DNA of 64,000 nt, from positions 1,302,001-1,366,000 of the forward strand of contig CAUWAG010000019.1 in the NCBI GenBank assembly GCA_963556695.1, written 5' to 3'. A program made the translations under genes and the position numbers. Positions 34,782-45,688 of this stretch are shown here, one piece after another (position 1 is the stretch's first letter; the number at the start of each line of letters is the position of its first letter). This DNA is from Anthostomella pinea. Taxonomy: Eukaryota; Ascomycota; Sordariomycetes; Xylariales; Xylariaceae. The notes below the pieces were generated by a model that had not been told where the DNA came from, ran no database searches, and saw only the letters and a list, made by a program, of their open reading frames with translations.

Positions 34782-35260
34782 TCAAATGTACTTGTCGGCC
34801 TCCTTGTTGACGAAGTTGTCGACCATGCCATCTGCACCAGCCGGGACACCCTCCTTGTTCATGAACGAGTTGACCTCTACATGATGGACGTCAGCATTGC
34901 TTAACCACAAGTCCACAACAGACGGATGAGTTACTAACCTTGGTCGACCATGGCGTTCTTTCCGGCACCTTCCATCTCGCTCATGAGGCCTTGCTTCTGT
35001 TGCCCGCTACCGCTTTGCTGTTGCTGGTCGTATCCTCCACCTCCCTGTTGGTTGGATTGATCGTAGCCACCACCCTGTTGGTTGGATTGATCGTAGCCAC
35101 CTCCCTGTTGGTTGGATTGATCGTAGCCACCGCCCTGTTGGTTGGATTGGTCGTAGCCGCCGCCCATACCTTGCTGGCTGTCGTAGCTGTTATTGCCCTG
35201 CTGCTGCTGGTTGTTGCCGTTGCCGCCCATGGCGCCTTCGATGTCTCCCATGAGGCCCAT
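34782..35260 (-). CDS. Small Gly/Gln-rich protein with decapeptide tandem repeats
   Basis: Exons 35260-34939 and 34876-34782 give 138 aa; the 62 bp intron has donor GTTAGT, branch GCTGAC and acceptor GTAG and joins MVDQ to EVNSFMNK. Layout: MGLMGDIEGAMGG, a Gln/Asn-rich part, four copies of the decapeptide GGGYDQSNQQ, then MSEMEGAGKNAMVDQEV and a C-terminal repeat of the same type (MVDNFVNKEADKY). No signal peptide or TM segment. The bipartite DNFVNKEAD-like ends look conserved and structured while the centre is disordered. Similar Gly/Gln/Tyr-rich small proteins in fungi are often stress- or conidiation-induced, but I cannot name this one. The repeat is a 30-bp minisatellite and should vary in copy number. 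Confidence 0.75.
35040..35160. repeat. Coding minisatellite, ~30 bp x 4
   Basis: Near-identical 30-bp units (core TGTTGGTTGGATTGATCGTA on the plus strand) encode the decapeptide repeats of the Gly/Gln-rich protein. Units differ at a few positions. Confidence 0.9.
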
Positions 35261-35644
35261 GTTGATTGGTTGAGTGCTAGTGGGCAATTGGTTGTTTGGT
35301 TGTTTGGTTGATGTGTGAGAGGGGTGAATAGTTGTTGGAGTGTTTGAGCAGAAAGTGATGTGGTTGTGGTTGTTCGAAGGGAGTACATAGGGTAGTAAAT
35401 TGGGCTTGGCATGCACTTATACCTGGGCAACATAGGAGGTACTATGACGCTCTCTACATCATGCAGAACGGGTAGACGGGATGTCCTTGGTCCCTGCCAA
35501 GTTTTCAGATGACGCTAATGACGAACGAGCTCCAAAACCATGCACAAGACTGCATAAGCTTCTGTTCCTAGAGCTTGGCCCGGCCTATGGTTTGCCAAGA
35601 TCGGATGAATCGAAGCTTGTTTTTTTTAGATCACGTGAAGATAA

Positions 35645-35836
35645 GCTATCTGATCGAGTGCGAACAAGCACCACCTGGGATGTGGCTGGTACCAACTAAG
35701 GCCTACGCCACGTTTCCACGCAGAATGGCCAATATGCCCTAGCACAGCAGGGGTCGTTGTGGGGCATATGCGACTGCAAGGAGTGAGAGTACCAGCCACA
35801 TCCTAGGTGGTGCTCGTTCGCACTCGATCAGATAGC
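35645..35836. mobile_element. Fold-back/MITE-like element with ~48 bp inverted ends
   Basis: 192 bp. The left end (GCTATCTGATCGAGTGCGAA...) and right end (...TTCGCACTCGATCAGATAGC) are inverted repeats over about 48 bp with roughly two mismatches, around an unrelated ~95 bp middle. No coding capacity. A target duplication is not obvious; a TA lies two bases inside each end, so a TA-flanked Tc1/mariner-type MITE with slightly shifted borders is possible. It lies in the gap between the repeat protein and the HET pseudogene; the rest of that gap (35261-36108) shows nothing else. Confidence 0.7.
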
Positions 35837-36108
35837 GCGACGGTCACTGTGCAACCTCGCACCGTGATAACACTCCACTTCGAGATGAATGTAGTAAAGA
35901 GACAGGGAGGGGCTTGCTAATTTATGGCTGGCGGATTGTGGCTTGTCTCATCTTAACAGGGATCAAGGATCAGCTCGTCCCAGCCTCAAGTTTAGGTCAC
36001 ACACTCACGAGTCACAATCCTGCTCAATGGTGAGTCGACATCGTCGACACCATCGTCGTCACGGCCACCGATATTTCGTCGAACCAGACTTCGGGACATA
36101 CTCCATGT

Positions 36109-37080
36109 ATGCTGGGATACCGAACGTTAGGCGAGGACTGCATACGCCTGAATGAGATCCAACCAGGGCACCCGAATGACCATGTAGTCTGCTTTATTTA
36201 CCACCATCCCAAAATCAACACCTCACGGATACAACGCTGGTGGAGCACAAGGAAGATGAGGGCTGAGCTCCCGGCGGAAATGCCTGAGCATCCTTTCGAC
36301 TACGAATCGCTCTCCTACACCTGGGGCAGCTCAGAAGACCAGAAACTGATCAAGTGCAAATACAGGTCTTTCCCCTCTCGATACCTCACTATATGTCACG
36401 AACAACTGCCTCGAGGCTCTGCGCGCCCTCAGGCGGCACAGCGAACGCAGAGTCGTGTGGATCGACGCTATCTGCATCATCCAGCAGGACCCGCTTGAGA
36501 AGAGCGAGCAGGTCAGGAAAATGGACAAGATCTATTCTTTTCGCCGCATTGTCGTGCATCTCAACAACAGCACCGTCATCCCCGCATCGGTGATGCACCA
36601 GGAGGGGGACGTGGTCGCAACCTCGATACTATTCGACCACTCGTACTTTACTCGGGTCTGGATCCTGCAGGAGATCTGGGCCGCGAATAAACTTGTCGTT
36701 ATGTTCGGCAACGAGGAGTACAGCCAGTACAGGTTCCTGAAAGCTTTGGCTTCGGAGAAGTCCAAGCGAGGGATGGAAAGAGCTTCGGAGAACGGTGCAG
36801 TACCGTACGACTACTGGCTGTTCTACTCGAAGGTACCCGGATCAAGCCTTCGTTGTTTGAGCTGATTCGACTTACCGAAAAGTCCAAGGCCATGGACCCA
36901 AGAGATAAGGTCATCGCGCTGCTCAGCATGGCTGGAGATGTGACGACGGGACTGAAATACTACCTCACGGACTACGCGACGCCGATGGCCGTGCTGCGGA
37001 CAAAAGTGGCGGCACTCCTCCTGAGTCGGGCGGTAGGGCTCGACTTGGAGAATTCGCATTCGGACGAGCTTCACTTATGA
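36109..37080 (+). pseudogene. HET-domain (heterokaryon incompatibility) pseudogene
   Basis: HET-domain proteins trigger programmed cell death after fusion of incompatible hyphae. The N-terminal part reads LGYRTLGEDCIRLNEIQPG and then FDYESLSYTWGSSED; the central HET core reads VVWIDAICIIQQD, SEQVRKMDKIY and FTRVWILQEI; the distal part has AMDPRDKVIALLSMAGD. The three parts are in three frames: shifts are needed near 36365 and near 36840, and neither is explained by a usable intron. Homologs normally continue for hundreds of residues; here a stop comes at 37080, although an open frame of unclear relation follows to 37313. I call it inactive. The start at 36109 is uncertain. Confidence 0.8.
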
Positions 37081-37313
37081 ACGACGCCTTCCCTCCAGAT
37101 CGTCGGCCGCAGTGGCGACTTGCTCTCTTGGTTCCTTCGGAGCTTGTCCTCGCGGCCAAGGGAGCAAAGGTCGGAGACTCCGTTTCACACTGCGAGGACG
37201 GGACTGCTTGTGTGTTTCGAAAGCAGGTCTTGAGGACGAGACTGGTCGGATATGGAGTGAGGCAGAGTAGATTAAGCACATGCCAGGTGAGCAGTGATGA
37301 TTATGCCGTTTAG

Positions 37314-38061
37314 TCTCGTAGAGTTGTGCATGTTGGTGCGTATGGTCACTACGGTGTAGGGACATCAGGACGGCCTCGTGTCGGGTGCGTATCCAGTGCT
37401 GTTCCGTCACATTGGGATGGACAAGGTATATGTCTTCTCGAGTGAGTGTCTAGCAGATGACAGTGGCCGGTCTACTTTCAGTCTTATTTACGTACTAGGG
37501 CTGCTAGGTATGCATTCAGCTGGCGATGGATTCTCGTAGGATTGACCAATGGCGTTCTCGGCGCTTCAAATACTGGAAGTGCAACTAGGTTCATACATAT
37601 GCAGATCTCATAAGACTGGGCCTTGCGCATACCCCTTCATAGCCCTTGAGGCTTTCGGTGTCAAGGCGCGAACCAGCCTCCACATGATCGCCTTGCAAGA
37701 CCCCTGATGAGGCAGGTATGTGTCTTTGGCAGGCCGTTCATCGACCACTTGCCTTTGAGCTTGTCTGTCGCAAGAGCCTCACACACATGGATGCCCCTGG
37801 AGAGCAGCTCACCAATGTCCACCACAAAAAGACCAATGCATGGGATGCTTCTACCATCATATGATGCTTCAGCCGCAGCTGCAAAGTGCACTTTCTTGCC
37901 CAGGTTTAGTGCGCACATGCATACCGGCGTCCAAGGTTACCTTAAGTCATAAGGCTGCCGGTCCTGCTATCTGGCTCTGGGCTTCTCGTTTCTTGGTCTC
38001 AGCATCATCGACAGGACACTCATTATTCCGACCCAACTGGTCGATTCCATTCGCTTCCGAT
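37314..38061. other. Intergenic stretch
   Basis: 0.75 kb with no supported gene. Its right part is probably the promoter of the membrane-protein gene. Confidence 0.45.
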
Positions 38062-39064
38062 ATGCCTCGCACCTTGTTACTGTCGGTCGTTGGATCTTGT
38101 CTCGTCTCCTTGTCCGTGGTACGAGCGGCAAATTGTTACCACCTCGATGGTTCAACGGCCGGCTCGACAGTCGCAGCATGTAACCCCAACGCCACGGGTA
38201 CTGAGGGATCTCACAGTGCCTGCTGCAACTTGGAGAACTCAGACGCCTGTCTATCTTCTGGATTGTGCCTGAACACTGCCGCGGTACAACAGAGCCATAT
38301 TCTTTGGTCGACAGGGTGTACAGATCCCACGCTCAAAGATCCAAGCTGTCCTCAGTATTGCCTTGGAGGTAAGTCTTCTCAATTAGATAACTACACACCT
38401 GTTGCATTGGCCCTCCATGCTGACATACGACGAAGGCAAGTTCGATAACGCTCATCTGAAAAGCTACAATGACACCCTCTTCTGCTGCGAATCCGACTCG
38501 AACCTCTTGTCAGCCGAAGCTTGCCTCAATAGTTCATTCCACCTGTCTCCGACTACCGGCACCGTCGCTGCACAGCTACGATCCGGCATAGGCGCGATCA
38601 CCGTGGGGGCATCTGCAGCCACGTCGAACTCACCGAGCAGTAGCTCAGCATCATCATCGAACAGTACTTCAGCATCGTCATCATCGAACAGTACCTCAGC
38701 ATCGTCGTCATCGAACGTCACTCCAGGCGCCATCGCAGGGTTGGCGGTTGAAGGAGTTCTTCTAGCTCTGACCCTGGCTGCGCTCGGTTTCTTCATGTGG
38801 CGTAACAGGTCGCTAGGCAAGAGAGTCAAGGAGGCAGAAGCAGCCGCTGTGGCAGCAAGAGAAGAGTCGTACCAAGCTCAGCAACAGTACCAGCAGCACC
38901 ACCTATATCAACGACCGCGGTGGCAAGGTGATACTCAACATGTAGGCACAGTGCCTGAGATGGCCACCTACGGGTATGGCAGTCCAGTTGACAGCTACCA
39001 CACCAAGGCGAGCGAGCTACCATCAACGACTGTTGGCCCAGAGCTCGATGGCACAGAGAAGTGA
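38062..39064 (+). CDS. Type I membrane protein: Cys-rich ectodomain, Ser-rich stalk, one TM
   Basis: Exons 38062-38368 and 38436-39064 give 311 aa; the 67 bp intron has donor GTAAGT, branch GCTGAC and acceptor GAAG and joins YCLGG to KFDNAHL. Order: signal peptide (LLLSVVGSCLVSLSVVRAA), a Cys-rich ectodomain (about 22-160, with ACCNLE, CLSSGLC and FCCES), a Ser/Asn stalk with tandem SNSTSASSSS units (about 190-220), a TM segment (IAGLAVEGVLLALTLAALGF) and a basic/Gln-rich cytoplasmic tail. This layout resembles fungal cell-surface sensor-like or WSC-like proteins, but the Cys pattern is not a canonical WSC domain. Function unknown; a role in wall contact or sensing is inference. Confidence 0.8.
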
Positions 39065-39151
39065 AACACTGTAACTAGTAAGTTACTGGATTGCACGGCT
39101 GCGTGGGACTCGCATCGGAAGGACGGAGCTTTGCTACACTCCCCGGCCATA

Positions 39152-39712
39152 AGTCTCCGAGCATCCCTGTTTTACACCAAACACCCCAACTTTACGCGAT
39201 CGTGATAAATCGAGTAAAATAGATACAACTTAAGTACTTATAGTACATATAGTTAAATTTGCTGGAATATTAAAATGGTTTACTCAAAATTTTTGACATC
39301 TTAAAGATAAAGGTCGTAAATGTTACTTTATTAAAGGTTAAATTTTCGATAAAAATAACTTTCTAACATATCTATTTTTTTTAAAAATCTATCACATAAG
39401 ATTTTTCGCCTTATACGTGTATTACATGTTATTTAATATTATATAACTTTATTACGACTTATACGATTTTTTAAACGTTTTTTATAGCTTTATTAAGATT
39501 TAAGATTTAAGATTTTAAACTTTACTTTTATATATCTATGTCTTAATATTTTAGTCGCTAAGAAAATAAATATTTAGAAATTAGTTATGGAAACTTCAGC
39601 ATTTTCAAATATTAGTTTCTTATAATATCTCATTTTAAAAAGCTTTAAGTCTTTAGTTATAAAAGCGTAAAGGTAGGGCATTTTGGTATAAATGCGGGGA
39701 TGCTCGGAGACT
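39152..39712. mobile_element. AT-rich TIR element (Tc1/mariner-type remnant) with TA duplications
   Basis: 561 bp. Imperfect terminal inverted repeats of about 45-50 bp begin AGTCTCCGAGCATCCC at both ends, and TA flanks the element on both sides (39150-39151, 39713-39714), as in Tc1/mariner/Fot1 insertions. The interior is extremely A+T-rich and has no reading frame, consistent with heavy RIP or a non-autonomous relic. The gap on either side (39065-39151, 39713-39885) holds nothing else. Confidence 0.8.
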
Positions 39713-39885
39713 TATGGCGGGTCAGTGTACACAAGACGAGGCGGCACATTCTTGACATATCACGTCTAGAAAACTTATTAATTGCCTAAAATTCCTTCGT
39801 ATGTACAGTCTAGGGTCCATAGTTCCAGCCATTTGGACAATTCATAATTCCTATCCCTGAACCACCCGCGCCCTGAACTACCCTA

Positions 39886-40161
39886 CTAGTACACGACTTC
39901 CGCACCCAGAATAAACATCGCCACAGCCAAGCTCGGCTTCTCTGAGCACAGGATGTCCATAGACATCGCGTCCCGGACACTCACCGCCAGACGCTCCAGG
40001 TCCTCGGTGGTCTGGGCCGGGAGGCACTTGCACGTCTTGGCGTTGTGCGACATCGCAGCGGGCACGAGACCGGCGCCTAGGGTCACACGGCAGCCCGTGT
40101 CCTGTCTACGGACGACGGGGCCGATGGCGGCAGGGGAGGAGGAGATGGCGATGCTGGACAT
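39886..40161 (-). CDS. Small hypothetical protein (91 aa)
   Basis: Single open frame with a good start context (CACCATGTCC) and a pyrimidine-rich upstream leader. 91 aa with four Cys (TGCRV, CKC, LCSE) and a hydrophobic C-terminus (LAVAMFILGAEVVY). No signal peptide or family recognised. It could be a real small gene or a chance frame. Confidence 0.35.
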   Translation of the reverse strand: MSSIAISSSPAAIGPVVRRQDTGCRVTLGAGLVPAAMSHNAKTCKCLPAQTTEDLERLAVSVRDAMSMDILCSEKPSLAVAMFILGAEVVY

Positions 40162-41474
40162 GGTGGGTGAGGAGAAGGGGAACGGTTAGAAGTGAAGAGG
40201 CGGGTTTTAAGGGGTGTTAATGAGTGGGTGGAATGATAGTGGTAGAAAGGTGGAGAAGAATTGAAGTGGAATGTGATGATGATCAGAATCCCAACTGGAG
40301 CTGTTCGTCGTGGCCTTATATATCGAAGCACTCGGTCTGTGTCCGCGACCTAGATCGCGACCGCTTCTTCATAAATTGTCCCCACGACAAGGAGCTCTTC
40401 TACCAAGTACAAGGCGCCCCTCAATGAACCGCCAGGTCCAGTGGCCGCGGCTTCTCCCGCTGTAGGAGAATAGCATTGTATGTGTTGCTTTGTGACTATG
40501 TCAGTCAATCGTGTCATTGCGAGGCTTCTTTGACGACCCAATCTGGTTGACAGCCTAGGATGACCTGGGCGGTCTTCACGTTCAAACTTCAAAGGCCTTG
40601 GCGAGCCAACAAAGCGGACCAGGTCGAGTCCTCCGGTAGAGGAAGGAGAAAGGACGATGGCTACACCAGGGAGTACAATGCGCATAACATCCTCCAAGCC
40701 TTAGACCTTGGTCCGGATGGTGGCTCTCCAGAGACAGCACCACGAGAGCCGTTGACTTGGCCCCGAAGCGTTACTCCCGGGCGTGAGTTAGCGGGAAGTC
40801 TGGGACGGGCCTTCAGAGTGACAAGGGCTGCCCTGGAAATGCAGAAGCAAGTCGCGATACTTGCTCGGAACACATAATTGTCACCCAGGATCTGACATAG
40901 CCTGGCCTGATCGCGACTAGTTTTCCATATGAAATGTTCAGTTGGCAAGTTGGGGTTGTCGATGTACATGGCTAGAATTCTCACAGGACCACCTAGCCAG
41001 ACTCCTTCACTCGGCTGGAAAGATAGCATAATAGTGATTCATTTGACGTTCATTACTCAACGAGTTACGAGCAGGCTCGATTTCAAATTACAACATTGAA
41101 CAAACTCAATACCTACACGACAAATACCTGCAGGCTGGCGCCACCCCAACCTCCTTCATTTACCAATAGCTCTTTCAGCCAAGCAAGTCCACAACCCATT
41201 TTCGCCATGATACCCGTCAGGTCAGTCGTTGCTTTGGCTTCGATGGGAATGTCCCTCGCACTGCAATTCCCGGTACATGTCCTTCCACGTCGATACTCTA
41301 TCATACAGTATATATTCTCAACCTATTCTTTCTTGTAGCTCAATTGACCCATCCCATGCCTGGTCTCAATCTGATTGCTGGGCTCAGGGGCCAACCACGC
41401 GGTGCATACGATGAATGCAAAAAGCCACACCAGCCAGACGCCCCATATATCGTTGCCTTGGGAGAATCGCATAT
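40162..41474. other. Intergenic stretch; possible broken small secreted-protein gene near 41207
   Basis: 1.3 kb up to the LINE. At 41207 a frame with a good leader encodes a signal-peptide-like start (MIPVRSVVALASMGMSLALQF) followed by a plausible 66 bp intron (41273-41338, donor GTACAT, acceptor GTAG). The exon after it reads on only out of frame, so the gene is either broken or wrongly joined. Low certainty. The rest of the stretch has only short frames. Confidence 0.3.
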
Positions 41475-41488
41475 AAGTTAGCTGAGAC
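41475..41488. repeat. Target-site duplication, left copy (LINE)
   Basis: AAGTTAGCTGAGAC, identical to 44295-44308. Confidence 0.9.
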
Positions 41489-44294
41489 GAATCGTCTCTT
41501 GGCACAAGCTATCAGCAGGATTGCGTTCCCCTCCAATCATCATAGGAGACCAAATATTCGAGTCACAAGAGAGCAAGGCAAATGCATTACGCTCAGCCAC
41601 GCTTGAACGAAGTACCTCAGACAACGATATCATCGACCCCTGGTCCGCTCAGATCACGCAACCCAAGCCATACATCCCCCTTGAATACCATGTCGGACTG
41701 GAAGAGGCTGAAGGGTGCACTTTAGGGACCAAGAGCAACTCCCCGGGAATAGATACCCTCACAGTACGGATTCTGAAAGCTTGCTGGCCATTCATTAGGG
41801 AATATATCAGAGCCCTTTTCCAGACCTGTCTACAGATTGGACACTACCCTAAACCATTCAAAGTAGCTGAGATAGTGATGATCCCAAAACCAGGAAAGAA
41901 AGACTATTCAAATCCCAGGGCCTACAGACCAATATCGCTATTGTCGTGTCTTGGCAAAGGCCTAGAACGACTCATCGCGAAAAGAATTACCTGGTTTGTT
42001 GTCAAACTTAGAATTCTAGCTCCACAACATTTTAGAGCTCTATCAAAGCGCTCTGCCACTGACCTGGTAGCTGCACTCATACACGATATTGAGCAGGCCC
42101 TCGACCAAGGCCTCGTTGCAACAGTAGTCACGTCAGATGTGAAAGGGGCCTTTGATGCTGCCCTAATGGGACGGCTGGTGGTTCGCATGAGAGAACAGGG
42201 CTGGCCGGGCTTTCTCATAAGATGGGTCCAGTCATTCATGTCCGAGCGGTCCGCAAGGGTTCGGTTTGAAGGTATTGTGACCGATATTAAAGCTCTCACT
42301 TGTGGGCTACCACAAGGCTCACCAGCCTCTCCAATCCTTTACATGCTGTATACAGAGCCAATCTGTGCCCGACTTGGTATGAAAAAGAGACGCTTTGGAT
42401 ATGCAGACAACCTAGTGACTCTCTGCATTAGAAAGAACCTTAAGGAAACAGCTACAGAGGTTTCTAAAAATCTTTATTTGTTCAGTCAATAAGGATATAA
42501 TAACACTATTGAATTTGACCCTGATAAAATTAAGATCATGCACTTCTCAAGGAAAAAGAACTCAGACAACCCTCCAGTCCGCCACAGGACAATGAATAAA
42601 ATAACAAAGGACTCCATGCGATGGCTGGGTGTCTTCCTGGATAGAAAACTAAACTTCAAAAATCATGTTTCCTACTGGGCCAAAAAAGCTAATAAAGTAG
42701 CAAATCACCTTCAAGGACTATACAACACAGTCAAAGGACTTCCAATAAAATCAATCAAAAGGGCTGTGAAAGCTTGTGTTATTCCTATTCTTACACACGG
42801 CCTGGAGGCCTGGTACCCAGGAATCGAGAAAGTTGGGAGCTTAGGTGGGACATCAGCATGTCGTATTAAGGGGCTTCTTAGAACAATAGATGCCGTACTA
42901 CGAACAGCGATCAGGGCTATCTTGCCAGTCTGGAAAACACACCCTGGATATATCCTACACTTTGAATCGCAGATTCCCCCAGCAAGAGTTCTTGCAGAGT
43001 CAATAAGACAACGTCACGGCCTCCAACTAGGACGAATAGACCAGAGACACCCTCTTATTGGCAGGCTCCAAATATAAGCTCGCAAGAATCCAATAAGGCT
43101 ACAAAGGAGCTTCCAGCTAGTCCCTGACTTCCAGAGACCAACACTTACCAGGCTATTATAAAAGAAGCCCCTAATCTGTAAAAACAAAAACAAAGAAACA
43201 GAGCTCTTTAAGCAATGACTACAGGAGAGAAACGTGAACACTGACCTTGTTATCTATTCAGATGGATCACAGTTGGACGACCAAGGCACAACCCGCACTG
43301 GATGGGGTTATACCATCAGGAAAGGCGGCACTATACAAGAAATATACCGGGGAAAGGGCAGACTTCTCCAAGCAGAAGTAATAGATGCTAAAGTCCATGG
43401 TGCTCTCCAAGGTCTTGCAGCAGCCAGGGCAATTGGACACGGAAAACAGCTATATGTCTGCCTGGACAACACGTCAGTGGTAGATGGGCTCAATGGGACT
43501 CCACCCAAGACATCACAGAACATTTTTCTACGATTTCAAGAACTTGCCACAGCACACACTCCTGGAGTGACCGTCAAATGAATTCCTGGACACAGAGATA
43601 TTAATGGCAACAAAACTGCCGACACACTAACAAAAGAGGGTGTTATGCTAGAAACAGACACAACAAACCTTCCTATAATCTCTTGGGTCAAGAGAGATCT
43701 CAAAAAAAAGGGCAAGAAAGAGTTCAGCCAATGGTAGAAAGACCAATCAGAATCTAGGTATCAAGAAGTATACTCACATGCAGTAACTAAAAAAGACCTT
43801 ATATCTTTTAAGAGGAGTACTTTACACAGACTTCTAGCGGCCAGATCTGGACATGGCGACTTTGCCAGATACTATGAACGCTTTGGGCATACAGACTCGA
43901 ATAATCATTACAGCTGTGGTGAGAAGAAAACACCACAACATATATTTTTTTGTAAGAGGCTGGGGAAAAACCGGCTACTGTCTAGGTACTCGCCTAGGAC
44001 AGCTTGTTTACAATACTTAAGGGAGAGGAGCACAGAATGGGCAAAATTTGTAGAAAAGAGCAAGTTCTTTTCAATAATCTGCCCCCAATAGATAGCTTTT
44101 CTTGAAGGACCAGATGGATGACCCCAAGGTCACACCGCCGCAACAACGGGGATGGGCCCGTGAGCGGGACTGACTATACTTATTATCTTGAGACCTCCAC
44201 AACCCTGCGATACAGAGGCTCTGGGAGGCGTGGTTTGCACTACTGAGGAGCTACCCCCCACGTTAAATACAATCAATCAATCAATCAATCAATC
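41489..44294 (+). mobile_element. 5'-truncated Tad-like LINE (reverse transcriptase, RNase H), degenerate
   Basis: 2806 bp between perfect 14-bp target duplications (AAGTTAGCTGAGAC, 41475-41488 and 44295-44308), ending in (AATC)n. It starts inside ORF2, so ORF1 and the endonuclease are missing. The reverse transcriptase (41521-42492) has MIPKPGKKDYSNPRAYRPIS, SDVKGAFDAAL, GLPQGSPASPILYMLY and motif C as YADN in place of YADD. The RT-to-RNase H connector follows at about 42538-43077. RNase H (from 43234) has VIYSDGSQ, AEVIDAKVHGA and NTSVVDG, then IPGHRDINGNKTAD after a TGA. A C-terminal zinc-knuckle-like CGEKKTPQHIFFC lies near 43914. Internal stops (42490, 43076, 43216, 43579, 43736) mostly look like CAA-to-TAA or TGG-to-TGA/TAG changes. 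RNase H after RT supports the Tad clade. Confidence 0.92.
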
Positions 44295-44308
44295 AAGTTA
44301 GCTGAGAC
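44295..44308. repeat. Target-site duplication, right copy (LINE)
   Basis: AAGTTAGCTGAGAC immediately after the (AATC)n tail. Confidence 0.9.
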
Positions 44309-45019
44309 ATGATAAAGAATTGTGTAAAGATCATACGTTTAATTGGCATGTTCAGTTTTCTACAGCTGTTACTCGTATATATTTTGATGTCATCGCCTTG
44401 TGAGAAGAATGGTAGGGGTAGTTACTGTGTTTAGGTGGGCATAGAGCCTCTTTGTCTTCTTCTCTTTCACCTGTGTGGCACCATACTTCGATTTTCGCAA
44501 GGTAAGAGTCATGCCAGAGATAGGGGGCCGGGGTAGCCACAAAATGATACAAGCGGCAACTCCACAGTCACTGAATAGGCGGGGTGGGGTAGCCACAAGA
44601 GGTGCTGTCGCCATGTTCTTAAGGGTGCGGTCGCCGATCCCACATCTCAACCACCCTCACATCCACCCTTACATCTCTCGAGTACAGCCACCCTCAGGGG
44701 CACGCCAATTCGTCTGAATCCTCCTGTGCCATCCTGAGTCCTCGCCCTAGACCATCTGTGCATGTGCTGACGAGATTCATCATTCAGTGAGCCGCAGTAC
44801 CTTGGCTACCATCAGCCTCTGAGAATGAGTTCACGGTGTGCTGGCTCGATTGTGAGTGCACCCTTGCAAGAGGAGCCCCAGCATGGTTGTCCCATCGCGA
44901 CCCCTTCATCGACGCTCGCAAAGTTGATACTTGCCCTAGCACGGCCTTCCCTTGTAGGGACTAAATCACCCCATTCACGCTGCCGATTACGTTCCCCGCG
45001 GATACCATGGTGCAAATAA
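44309..45019. other. Intergenic stretch
   Basis: 0.7 kb after the LINE. A GGGTAGCCACAA word occurs twice (near 44530 and 44590). No gene recognised. Confidence 0.45.
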
Positions 45020-45484
45020 CCTAACAGAACTACAGCGAGTCCACACGGGTGAAAAAGCCTCACATGTGTGAGCGCTGTGGCAAAGGTATGGCCGCGCTGC
45101 TCCCCTTGTGAGATCCGACTACTAATCTTCTGCAGCCTTTTAGCGATAGTTGCTCACTGGCGAGACATCGGCGCATCCACTCTGGCAACCGACCCTACAA
45201 GAGCCCCTACGCTGACTGTCAGAAAGACCTTCACACGAAGGACTACCTTGACTCGACACCAAAACCAGCATACTGGAACTGTGGAGGAAGCGGCTGCTGC
45301 AACTGCCCGGTTCTTGCGACGCAGGCCAGTGAATCAGCACCGCGCTCGGTACGCAGTGACAGGGAGACCCTACGGGTGCGAGAACAGCAGCGGCCTAGAG
45401 GCCATGCGCTTACTTGGATTGTCAACCTCGAGGAGGACGATGACTTCGTGTTCCCAACCCACCAGATTGAGATGGTATCGATGA
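45020..45484 (+). pseudogene. C2H2 zinc-finger transcription factor pseudogene
   Basis: Remains of a two- to three-finger protein of a common fungal type. Recognisable parts: VHTGEKP linker and CERCGK before a plausible intron (45086-45135), then SLARHRRIHSGNRPYK, and FTRRTTLTRHQNQHTG followed by TVEEAAAATA, a signature tail of this family. Frameshifts are needed near 45055, 45138 and 45225, and the first Cys of the second finger is Ser (KSPYADC). The downstream Gln/Pro-type region is not recognisable. Inactive by these lesions. It lies at the left edge of the decayed cluster of short Myb-like genes. Confidence 0.75.
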
Positions 45485-45688
45485 TATGGAATCAATTCAG
45501 GCTCTTCCGTAACCTTTGGGCAAATTAGCGATGTGTTTTTTGGGTTTTTTTGGTGGCTCATGGCTGAACTGTGTTCGTCTTCTCCCCCAACCTCAACGCC
45601 AATATGGCACCAGCGAAACGGAGGACGATGACATTGACCCTGTCTCTCTCAAGTCAGAGGGCTTCGTAGTCTTCAAGTCCATGAAGAA

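Noticed and set aside
36355..36460. Intron bridging the HET frame change
   Set aside because: No donor/branch/acceptor set of realistic length joins the two frames without deleting conserved HET residues.
44260..44294. (AATC)n tracts as ordinary microsatellites
   Set aside because: Each sits exactly between a LINE/SINE 3' end and a target duplication, so it is the retrotransposon tail.
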